A stretch of 5,542 bases of DNA from Planctomyces sp. (GTDB lineage: Bacteria; Planctomycetota; Planctomycetia; Planctomycetales; Planctomycetaceae), in the NCBI GenBank assembly GCA_005809115.1, contig SYLK01000608.1:1-5542 (forward strand), read 5' to 3'. Shown here piece after piece: positions 1 to 5,468 of the stretch; the stretch's first letter is position 1; each line of letters begins with the position of its first letter. The notes under the pieces are model-generated. The model was not told where the DNA came from and did no database searches. It saw nothing but the letters and a program-made list of their open reading frames with translations. A program made the position numbers and the translations under genes.

Positions 1-2256
1 CTGTCGCTCCGCGGTTTTGTCATGAATACCGCCGGTGGCGTGGCGATCCGGATTCAGGGGGCACCAGAAGACATCGCTCGATTCCAGCAGTCGCTCGACA
101 GCATCCTGCCGATGACGTCGGATGGCTGTGAGTGGTCGCTGCACTCGGTGCTGCCCGGGGAATTCAGCAGTTTCGAGATTCTGACGTGTCAGCAGCAGCA
201 GCCGACAGCCACGCCGATCCCCCGAGACCTCGCCGCCTGCAGTGCCTGCCTGCGGGAGCTGCGGGATCCGACCGACCGCCGCTATCGATACCAATTCTCC
301 AGCTGCACGCACTGCGGTCCCCGTTACAGCATCATTCGCAGGATGCCGTGGGAACGGCCGGATACGGCGATGCAGGAGTTCCGGCTCTGCCCCGACTGTA
401 ACCGCGAGTACCGTGACCCGACAGATCGGCGGTTTCATGCGCAGACGGTCACGTGTTCTCGCTGTGGTCCCCGTCTTTATTTCAGAGCGGTCAGCGCGGC
501 TGCTGAGTCACGAGGTACGGTCGGCGTGGCGGGGACTCAGGCTGTCGCGGCCGCGTCAGCACTGATTCGGTCCGGCGGGATTGTGGCCCTCAAAGGACTG
601 GGCGGCTACCAGCTGCTGTGTGACGCGACGAGTGAGTCAGCCGTCCGACGGCTGCGTCAGAGGAAACGCCGTCCGGCGAAACCGTTTCCGGTGATGATCA
701 CGTCTCACGACCTGTTATCACGGACAGTGACGGATCTGGAACGTGGTCTGCTGGAATCCGCAGCCAATCCGGTTGTCGTGCTGGACGAAGCAGGTGTCAG
801 TTGTCCGGGGGGCCGGTGCCTGGCACCGTCTGTGAATCCCGGCCTGGATTCGCTCGGTGTGATCCTGCCGACAACTCCTCTTCACTGGCTGCTGGCAGAG
901 GCGGCGGGAGTTCCCCTGGTACTGACCAGTGGCAACATTGATGCCGAACCGCTGGCGTTTCAGTCGGAAGACGGCGACCGGCTGCTGCAGGATCTTGCCG
1001 ACGGCTGCCTGGATCATGATCGGGAGATCGAGCGTCCGGTGGATGACAGCGTGGTTCGCGTCATGGCCGGACAGTGTGTCACACTGCGCGCCGCGCGTGG
1101 TGTGGCACCGCTGCCGCTGAAGTGTTCCTGTCAGCGTTCGATTCTGGCAACTGGCGGAGACCAGAAGGTGTCGCTCGCCATTGCCAGCGGCCATCAGGTA
1201 CTGCTCGGTCCGCACATTGGTGACATGCTGACGACCGCTGGTCGGCGACGTTTCGCGGATCAGGCACAGGCACTGCAGTCGCTCTGCGGCAGCCGGGCCA
1301 GTGTCATCGCACACGACCTGCACCCGGATTACTTTACAAGTCGCTGGGCGGGCGAGCAGTCATGTCGCACGATCGCCGTGCAGCACCATCATGCGCACGT
1401 CGTTTCCGCGATGCTGCAGCACGATCTGCTGGACCAGTGCGTGCTGGGCGTTGCCTTCGACGGCACCGGGTTCGGCCCGGATGGAACCGTCTGGGGAGGA
1501 GAGTTTCTGCTGGCGACCACCCGCGAGTATCAGCGAGTTGCCCGACTCCGCGTCATCGCCCTTCCGGGAGGTGAACAGGCTGTTCGTGAGCCCTGGCGAG
1601 TCGCCGTCGCCCTGCTGGTGGCTTCCTGTCAGGAACTGGATCCCCGGGAACTCCCGCCGTTTCGGGACGACATAATCCGCGTCGATCGCACTGAGAACTT
1701 GCAGCGGGCGGCCCCGCCTTCCGGCCAGGATATCAGCCGAATCCGGAAAATCATCCATGCCGCCGCGTGCCCGGTGACCAGCAGTCTGGGGCGACTGTTT
1801 GACGGCATCGCCTGTCTCGTGACGGGCCTTCATCACGCGGCGTTCGAAGCCGAAGCCGCGATGCGTCTGGAGGGTCTCTGCGACCATGCGGAACGCGGGC
1901 ATTATGTCCTCCCGCTGAGTTGTCAGGGCGAACTGCCGGAGATCGACTGGCGACCACTCATCCGCGGCATTCTGACCGATCTGCGCCTTGGACTTTCGCC
2001 GGGGCGCATTGCGATGAAGTTCCATCGCGGGCTGGCCGAGATGGTGTTTGAGACCGCAGCAGGATTTCCCGATTACCGGGTTGTCCTGTCGGGCGGCTGT
2101 TTTCAGAACCGCGTTCTGACAGAATTAGTGGACAGCAGGTTCCGCCGCGACGTGCGCTGGCTTGGACTGCCCGGAACCATTCCGGTCAATGACGGAGGAC
2201 TGGCTGCCGGTCAGATCGTCGTGGCTGCGGCTGTCATGGATCACGCACAAGAGTGA
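1..2256 (+). CDS. hypF: HypF, carbamoyltransferase of [NiFe]-hydrogenase maturation (5' end outside window)
   Basis: HypF uses carbamoyl phosphate and ATP to carbamoylate the C-terminal cysteine of HypE in the cytoplasm, the first step of cyanide ligand synthesis. The first ATG (22) is not the true start: the frame is open from base 1, and LSLRGFV followed by MNTAGGVAIRIQG is the middle of the N-terminal acylphosphatase domain, with no ribosome site before it. Counting from that ATG, N2 fits the acylphosphatase catalytic Asn; the catalytic Arg loop lies off the left edge. Next come two zinc fingers with exact family spacing (C73/C76/C95/C98 and C123/C126/C145/C148, 24 residues between), then a YrdC/Sua5-like domain (about 165-365: KGLGGYQL, RKRRPAKPFPVM, TSGN, HDREI, DDSV). 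The C-terminal Kae1-like domain (about 370-744) shows HDLHPDY, the metal-site HHHAH (455-459), FDGTGFGPDG, WGGEF, SGGCFQNR and PVNDGG. The 751 visible residues are close to the usual 750-780. No frameshift or missing motif is seen. Confidence 0.97.
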   Translation: MSLRGFVMNTAGGVAIRIQGAPEDIARFQQSLDSILPMTSDGCEWSLHSVLPGEFSSFEILTCQQQQPTATPIPRDLAACSACLRELRDPTDRRYRYQFSSCTHCGPRYSIIRRMPWERPDTAMQEFRLCPDCNREYRDPTDRRFHAQTVTCSRCGPRLYFRAVSAAAESRGTVGVAGTQAVAAASALIRSGGIVALKGLGGYQLLCDATSESAVRRLRQRKRRPAKPFPVMITSHDLLSRTVTDLERGLLESAANPVVVLDEAGVSCPGGRCLAPSVNPGLDSLGVILPTTPLHWLLAEAAGVPLVLTSGNIDAEPLAFQSEDGDRLLQDLADGCLDHDREIERPVDDSVVRVMAGQCVTLRAARGVAPLPLKCSCQRSILATGGDQKVSLAIASGHQVLLGPHIGDMLTTAGRRRFADQAQALQSLCGSRASVIAHDLHPDYFTSRWAGEQSCRTIAVQHHHAHVVSAMLQHDLLDQCVLGVAFDGTGFGPDGTVWGGEFLLATTREYQRVARLRVIALPGGEQAVREPWRVAVALLVASCQELDPRELPPFRDDIIRVDRTENLQRAAPPSGQDISRIRKIIHAAACPVTSSLGRLFDGIACLVTGLHHAAFEAEAAMRLEGLCDHAERGHYVLPLSCQGELPEIDWRPLIRGILTDLRLGLSPGRIAMKFHRGLAEMVFETAAGFPDYRVVLSGGCFQNRVLTELVDSRFRRDVRWLGLPGTIPVNDGGLAAGQIVVAAAVMDHAQE

Positions 2257-2263
2257 AGTCAGC

Positions 2264-2268
2264 AGGAG
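2264..2268 (+). promoter_or_regulatory. Ribosome binding site of hypC
   Basis: AGGAG lies nine bases before the hypC ATG at 2278, inside the 21-bp gap after the hypF stop. It supports this start and translation of hypC from a shared hypF-hypC-hypD message. No promoter or terminator is visible in the short gap. Confidence 0.75.
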
Positions 2269-2277
2269 ATGTGAGTC

Positions 2278-2511
2278 ATGTGCCTGGGTGTACCGGGAAG
2301 ACTGATCAGCTGGGTCGAGCGCGATCCGACATTCGGTCGTGCAGTCGTCGAGTTTGGCGGGATTCGGCGCGAATGCCACATGGCCTGCGTCCCGGACGCA
2401 GAAATTGGTGACTATGTCGTGGTGCATGCCGGGATTGCCATCAGCCGGATTGACGAGTGTGAGGCGAGACGTGCCCTGGCGGATCATGCGGAGTTCAGCG
2501 ACGAACCATGA
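2278..2511 (+). CDS. hypC: HypC, hydrogenase maturation chaperone
   Basis: HypC/HupF-family small chaperone, 77 residues, normal for the family. It begins with the signature MCLGVPG. Cys2, exposed after Met1 removal, is the residue known to bind the Fe(CN)2CO precursor and to contact the large-subunit precursor. The second family motif, GDYVVVHAGIAIS (residues 44-56), contains the conserved His50. HypC forms the scaffold complex with HypD and carries the iron unit to the hydrogenase large subunit in the cytoplasm. The start is fixed by the invariant N-terminal motif and by AGGAG nine bases upstream. The stop overlaps the hypD start (ATGA), which suggests translational coupling. Three additional cysteines (33, 37, 61) have no role I can assign. 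A HybG-type paralogue dedicated to one hydrogenase cannot be told apart from a general HypC here. Confidence 0.96.
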   Translation: MCLGVPGRLISWVERDPTFGRAVVEFGGIRRECHMACVPDAEIGDYVVVHAGIAISRIDECEARRALADHAEFSDEP

Positions 2512-3656
2512 AGTACATCGACGAGTACCGTGATCCGGCCGCTGCCGACCGGCTGTTGCAGGCCATTCGATCTGCTGCCCGTCAGCGGTGGGTAGTGATG
2601 GAGGTCTGTGGCGGGCAGACGCATGGGCTGTTGCGCTACGGGATTGACCGGGAACTGCAGGATCAGGTGGAGTTGATTCATGGACCGGGATGTCCCGTGT
2701 GCGTGACGGACCTGGCTGCGATCGATGCCTCGCTGCGTCTCGCGGCGCTGCCAGGCGTCGTGCTGGCGAGCTTTGGTGACATGCTCCGCGTGCCAGGATC
2801 CTGCGGCTCACTGATGACGGCGCGCGCCGCAGGGGCCTCAGTCATCACCGTCTATTCTCCACTGGACGCTGTGCGATACGCCCAGCAGCATCCCGCTGAG
2901 CAGGTGATCTTCTTCGCCGTGGGGTTCGAAACAACGGCACCGGCCACGGCACTGGCCGTGCTGCAGGCAGATCGCCTGCAGCTCAGAAATTTTTCCGTGC
3001 TGGCAGCGCACGTCAGAGTGCAGCCGGCCATGGAGGCAGTTCTGCAGGCGCCCGACAACCGGATCCAGGCATTCCTGGCTGCCGGTCACGTCTGTGCCAT
3101 TACGGGATACGAGTCGCTGGAGCAACTCTCACTGCGGTACCAGACTCCTGTTGCCGTCACAGGTTTTGAGCCGATCGACCTGCTGCAGGGAATCCTGGAA
3201 TGCGTCCGCCAGCTGGAATCGGGTTGCGCTCAGGTGACGAACTGCTATGGTCGTACGGTCCGCCGCGACGGAAACCTCGCCGCACTGAGCATCGTGAACT
3301 CAGTTTATGAAACGACCGACAGAGTCTGGCGAGGATTCGGTACGGTTCCCGCCGGCGGATTCCGTCTGCGTTCGGAATTTCGTGAGTTTGATGCCGCAAT
3401 TCGCTTTGCGCCAGGCCTTGCGGCCACAGACGGCGTCGGGGATGAAGCTCGTTCCGCAGCGGAACCAGATCGGCGCTGTCGGGCCGGGGACGTGCTGACC
3501 GGGCGATTACATCCCACCGAATGCCCCGAGTTCCGTACGACCTGTACACCGGAAACGCCGCTCGGCGCCCCCATGGTCTCCTCCGAATGCGCCTGTGCCG
3601 CCTGCTTCCGATACCGTCCGGCTGTGTCGCTGAGCCACAATTCTGATGTTCCCTGA
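2508..3656 (+). CDS. hypD: HypD, Fe-S scaffold for Fe(CN)2CO assembly
   Basis: HypD forms the cytoplasmic complex with HypC on which the Fe(CN)2CO unit is built. The 382-residue protein is within or slightly above the usual 360-380. Visible signatures: start MKYIDEYRDP; MEVCGGQTH with C34 (the position of E. coli C41); HGPGCPVC with C62 and C65 (E. coli C69 and C72); SFGDMLRVPGS (88-98); VYSPLDA (115-121); FFAVGFETTAPATAL (135-149); TGFEPIDLLQ (218-227); and TECPEF...CTPETPLGAPMVSSE (337-360). The C-terminal [4Fe-4S] cluster is probably held by C324, C339, C346 and C361 or C363. The start overlaps the hypC stop by four bases, so coupling is likely. There are 14 cysteines, some at uncommon places (C99, C361, C366). 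Residues about 302-322 look poorly conserved and may be a small insertion. The last dozen residues after the FRYR motif are a nonconserved tail. The gene is intact. Confidence 0.97.
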   Translation: MKYIDEYRDPAAADRLLQAIRSAARQRWVVMEVCGGQTHGLLRYGIDRELQDQVELIHGPGCPVCVTDLAAIDASLRLAALPGVVLASFGDMLRVPGSCGSLMTARAAGASVITVYSPLDAVRYAQQHPAEQVIFFAVGFETTAPATALAVLQADRLQLRNFSVLAAHVRVQPAMEAVLQAPDNRIQAFLAAGHVCAITGYESLEQLSLRYQTPVAVTGFEPIDLLQGILECVRQLESGCAQVTNCYGRTVRRDGNLAALSIVNSVYETTDRVWRGFGTVPAGGFRLRSEFREFDAAIRFAPGLAATDGVGDEARSAAEPDRRCRAGDVLTGRLHPTECPEFRTTCTPETPLGAPMVSSECACAACFRYRPAVSLSHNSDVP

Positions 3657-3690
3657 CAAGGAATCCAGCCAGGGCGGGATCACGGAACCG

Positions 3691-3712
3691 GCGACAGCAG
3701 CTCGCATGTCGC
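3691..3712 (+). terminator. Weak hairpin after hypD, possible 3' end
   Basis: GCGACA (3691-3696) pairs with TGTCGC (3707-3712) around a 10-base loop, starting 34 bases after the hypD stop. There is no T-tract after it on the + strand, so it does not meet the pattern of a Rho-independent terminator. It may be an end-stabilising structure or chance. Confidence 0.2.
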
Positions 3713-3740
3713 TGACCGGCGGTGTCCCCCGGATGGATGG

Positions 3741-3803
3741 CCGCGGCATCAGGTTCCCGCCGCGGCATCAGGTTCCCGCCGCGGCATCAGGTTTCTGCCG
3801 CGG
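3741..3803. repeat. Tandem 19-bp repeat, three copies plus partial fourth
   Basis: The unit CCGCGGCATCAGGTTCCCG occurs at 3741-3759 and 3760-3778 without change, and at 3779-3797 with two changes near its end (TTTCTG for TTCCCG). A fourth CCGCGG at 3798-3803 starts a partial copy. The self-complementary CCGCGG therefore recurs four times at exactly 19-bp spacing. The unit length is not a multiple of three and lies in the convergent spacer, so this is not a coding repeat. The copies are directly adjacent without spacers, so it is not a CRISPR array. Confidence 0.9.
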
Positions 3804-3817
3804 AGAGCAATCTCCGC
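3800..3817. terminator. 7-bp stem-loop with GCAA loop at the peroxidase gene's 3' side
   Basis: GCGGAGA (3800-3806) and TCTCCGC (3811-3817) form a perfect 7-bp stem around GCAA, a GNRA-type tetraloop when read on the + strand. It lies 20 bases past the stop codon of the - strand peroxidase gene and directly after the 19-bp repeats. No T-tract follows on either strand, so a Rho-independent terminator is unproven. A transcript-end structure serving either convergent gene is the likeliest role. Confidence 0.35.
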
Positions 3818-3837
3818 ATCGGAGCACTGGCCACTGG

Positions 3838-5091
3838 CTATTCCGGCAGTCGGCCGGCGGCGACATGGGGAAAGGAGCCCGTGCAGGCCCGCATGAATTC
3901 GACGAGGTCGATCTTTTCCTGTGGTGTCAGTTTGAGGGCCGGCATTTTGTCGCTCAGAAACGGGTTCTTCGTGCCCCCTTTGTTGTAGTGCTCAACGACT
4001 TCTTCGAGCGTGGCGAGTCCGCCGTCATGCATGTACGGAGCGGACAGGGCGACGTTGCGAATGGTGGGCGTCTTGAATGCGCCTTTGTCCTTCTCGACCT
4101 TCGTCTCGGCGAAGCGGCCCAGGTCAGGGGACTTCGCGTCCATCCCGATTCCGAGATTATGGTAACTCTCATCGGTCAGGTTCGCACCGACATGGCAATT
4201 GCTGCAGCCGACTCGCTTGCTGAAGAACAGGTCGAGCCCGCGTGCGGCGCGTTCTGACAGAGGGGCCGCCGCAACGGCGTCCCGGGCCTCTTCGTACTGG
4301 GTATAAACTTCGGGAGAATTCTCCTTCAGGTCCTGTACATCCTCGTCGTCCAGAGCCGCGAACCGACGCCAGGCCTCATGGTAATCGTAAGGAGACGGTC
4401 CGGTGACCAGCGCACGCTCGAACGCTGCGAGGGCTTTCCCCACGTTGTCGATGGTCAGTCCTGATTTCGGGAAGATCCTCTCGAACTGAATCTTGTATCC
4501 GGGGATCGCCATGAGTGTGGCGACACATTCCTCGTGCGTGTAGCCCATCTCAATCGGGTTCTGAATCGGCCCGACAGCCTGAGCCTCAAGGGAACCAGCC
4601 CGTCCGTCCCAGAACTGCCGGTCACTCAGGATCCGGTTGTAGCTGGAAGGCGAATTGCGGCCGCCCTTCTGACCGTCGATGCCGACGCCTGTTGCCGTGT
4701 GCCGCGCAAATCCCTCCTGGGGATGATGACAGGAGGCACAGCTGACCGTATTGTCGGCCGACAACCGGGTGTCAAAGTACAACTGACGGCCAAGCTCGAT
4801 TTTGGCCCGCGTCATTGGATTCTGTTCGATTCCCTTGATCTGAGTCTGTCCCAGATTCAGTCCGAGCGGCAACTGCACTTCGAGGACCGCATGATTCGCC
4901 GGATCGTTCAGCCAATTCTGGATCTGATCTGTGGTGAGCGGACCACTTCCCGGGATTCCGGATGTCAGGTTTGTTACTCCCAGCGTCACCCTGGTGCTGT
5001 CGGCAGCGTGGACGTCAGAACTGCCGACCAGAATCGAGACCACCGCCACGGCAGTCAGGAAATTCCCCGCGGCTGATTTCCGCACACACAT
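3838..5091 (-). CDS. Di-heme cytochrome c peroxidase (CcpA/MauG family), exported
   Basis: Predicted periplasmic di-heme peroxidase, reducing H2O2 with electrons from small c-type cytochromes or cupredoxins. The chosen start (ATG, 5091) gives 417 residues. Residues 1-29 form a Sec signal peptide: a charged start, a hydrophobic core LTAVAVVSILV, and a VHA-A cleavage region. An AGGAG lies seven bases upstream. The frame extends to an earlier ATG at 5178, but that would put about 29 polar residues before the signal. Domain 1 has heme motif CASCH (118-122) and the following FARHTATGVG...RNSPSSYN region. Domain 2 has CSNCH (296-300), then FKTPTIRNVALSAPYMHDGG (339-358) and VVEHYNKGG. Between the domains, residues about 236-278 form an acidic, probably helical stretch longer than in classical CcpA. 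The C-terminal FMRACTGSFP is typical. No truncation is seen. It faces hypD and is probably monocistronic in this window. A MauG-like modification enzyme cannot be excluded, but no amine dehydrogenase genes are near. Confidence 0.94.
   Translation of the reverse strand: MCVRKSAAGNFLTAVAVVSILVGSSDVHAADSTRVTLGVTNLTSGIPGSGPLTTDQIQNWLNDPANHAVLEVQLPLGLNLGQTQIKGIEQNPMTRAKIELGRQLYFDTRLSADNTVSCASCHHPQEGFARHTATGVGIDGQKGGRNSPSSYNRILSDRQFWDGRAGSLEAQAVGPIQNPIEMGYTHEECVATLMAIPGYKIQFERIFPKSGLTIDNVGKALAAFERALVTGPSPYDYHEAWRRFAALDDEDVQDLKENSPEVYTQYEEARDAVAAAPLSERAARGLDLFFSKRVGCSNCHVGANLTDESYHNLGIGMDAKSPDLGRFAETKVEKDKGAFKTPTIRNVALSAPYMHDGGLATLEEVVEHYNKGGTKNPFLSDKMPALKLTPQEKIDLVEFMRACTGSFPHVAAGRLPE
5005..5091 (-). 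other. Signal peptide coding segment of the peroxidase
   Basis: The first 29 codons encode MCVRKSAAGN, a hydrophobic core, and a VHA motif ending at residue 29. This is the pattern of Sec export with signal peptidase I cleavage at or next to residue 29. Cys2 is at the very start and not in a lipobox, so a lipoprotein is unlikely. Export agrees with the periplasmic heme attachment needed for the two CxxCH sites. Confidence 0.8.
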
Positions 5092-5098
5092 CAGATTG

Positions 5099-5103
5099 CT
5101 CCT
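5099..5103 (-). promoter_or_regulatory. Ribosome binding site deciding the peroxidase start
   Basis: On the - strand AGGAG is followed by seven bases and then the ATG at 5091. This optimal spacing, with the signal peptide immediately after, favours this start over the upstream in-frame ATG at 5178. Confidence 0.8.
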
Positions 5104-5119
5104 GTTGAGACGAGAAAAG

Positions 5120-5132
5120 GGACTCGGAGTCC
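5120..5132 (-). promoter_or_regulatory. Palindrome in the peroxidase leader
   Basis: GGACTC and GAGTCC (six-base arms, one-base centre) lie about 17 bases upstream of the AGGAG site. As RNA it would fold as a 5-bp stem with a 3-base loop, followed on the - strand by CCTTTTCTC. It could be an operator or a weak attenuator-like structure; the T-run is short and interrupted, so the call is tentative. Confidence 0.35.
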
Positions 5133-5159
5133 GGGGTACGCCAATCGTCAGCCCGCTGG

Positions 5160-5187
5160 ATTCTAGTGAACCCGGCACTGATTTCCA
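5160..5187 (-). promoter_or_regulatory. Candidate sigma70-type promoter for the peroxidase gene
   Basis: On the - strand TGGAAA (5182-5187, four of six matches to TTGACA) is followed by a 16-base spacer and TAGAAT (5160-5165, five of six matches to TATAAT). Transcription would begin near 5152-5154 and give a leader of about 60 bases that includes the palindrome at 5120-5132 and the ribosome site. This is pattern matching only; promoter consensus in this lineage may differ. Confidence 0.3.
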
Positions 5188-5316
5188 GACAAACAGCCAT
5201 CTGACGCGAAGTCCACCTGGTTCCTTACACCGTCACTGGCTGGCAACGATCCGGCCTGGGGGAACATGGAAAACATTCGTCTGCCCCGGAAATTCTGTCT
5301 GCGCCCGGAATTGCAC

Positions 5317-5348
5317 TGAATTCGCCAGTCTTGTGAATTTTCGCCAGT
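5317..5348. repeat. Near-direct repeat pair TGAATT(TT)CGCCAGT
   Basis: TGAATTCGCCAGT at 5317-5329 and TGAATTTTCGCCAGT at 5334-5348 are the same except for two extra T in the second, with four bases between them. It lies about 230-260 bases upstream of the peroxidase start. Spaced direct repeats of this size can be activator or repressor sites, but no regulator is seen here. Confidence 0.5.
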
Positions 5349-5350
5349 AC

Positions 5351-5392
5351 TGTGGATGGATGCGACGCATGGGGCCAGTCGCAGTGTCCACA
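5351..5392. repeat. Compound inverted repeat upstream of the peroxidase gene
   Basis: TGTGGA (5351-5356) matches TCCACA (5387-5392), and inside it TGCGAC (5361-5366) matches GTCGCA (5378-5383). The two 6-bp stems are separated by a 4/3-base internal loop and close on an 11-base loop. It directly follows the direct repeat pair. It may be a structured RNA element, an operator, or the terminator stem of an unseen transcript; no T-tract follows. Confidence 0.45.
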
Positions 5393-5453
5393 ATGTGAGG
5401 GCGGTGAATTGAAAATGAGCGAGGCGTCATCGAGACTTCCGGCTCCGTGCGGG

Positions 5454-5468
5454 CGTTCCGCCGGAACG
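5454..5468. repeat. Perfect 15-bp palindrome
   Basis: CGTTCCG and CGGAACG are seven-base arms around a single C. The symmetry would suit a dimeric DNA-binding protein. No gene is near enough on the right to assign a target, so the role is open and chance is possible. Confidence 0.4.

Larger units (their letters stand above)
3657..3837. other. Convergent intergenic spacer between hypD and the peroxidase gene
   Basis: This 181-bp spacer separates two genes that face each other. It contains no convincing reading frame, only out-of-frame extensions. It holds a weak hairpin (3691-3712), three tandem 19-bp repeats (3741-3797) and a 7-bp stem-loop (3800-3817). hypE would be expected here or just beyond in many hyp operons, but no HypE-like sequence is present. 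Confidence 0.8.

Noticed and set aside
718..1323. Long open frame on the - strand inside hypF (about 200 codons)
   Set aside because: It is antisense to well-conserved hypF sequence, shows no family motif, and is a typical shadow frame in GC-rich DNA.
3651..3674. CCCTG/CAGGG hairpin overlapping the hypD stop as a terminator
   Set aside because: Only a 5-bp stem with a 14-base loop and no T-tract, so it is not distinguishable from chance.
3157..3768. Long open frame on the - strand across hypD and the spacer
   Set aside because: It is antisense to conserved hypD sequence and runs into the tandem repeats, its composition is Arg- and Pro-rich, and it has no motif.
3741..3803. CRISPR array
   Set aside because: The repeats are directly adjacent with no spacers and number only about three, and no cas gene is present.
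3646..4257. Long + strand frame antisense to the peroxidase C-terminus
   Set aside because: It overlaps the peroxidase second heme domain on the opposite strand, crosses the 19-bp repeats and has no homology that I recognise.
2278..5091. A functional link between hydrogenase maturation and the peroxidase, such as oxygen protection
   Set aside because: The genes are convergent with a spacer between them, share no promoter, and act in different compartments. Proximity alone does not support a joint system.
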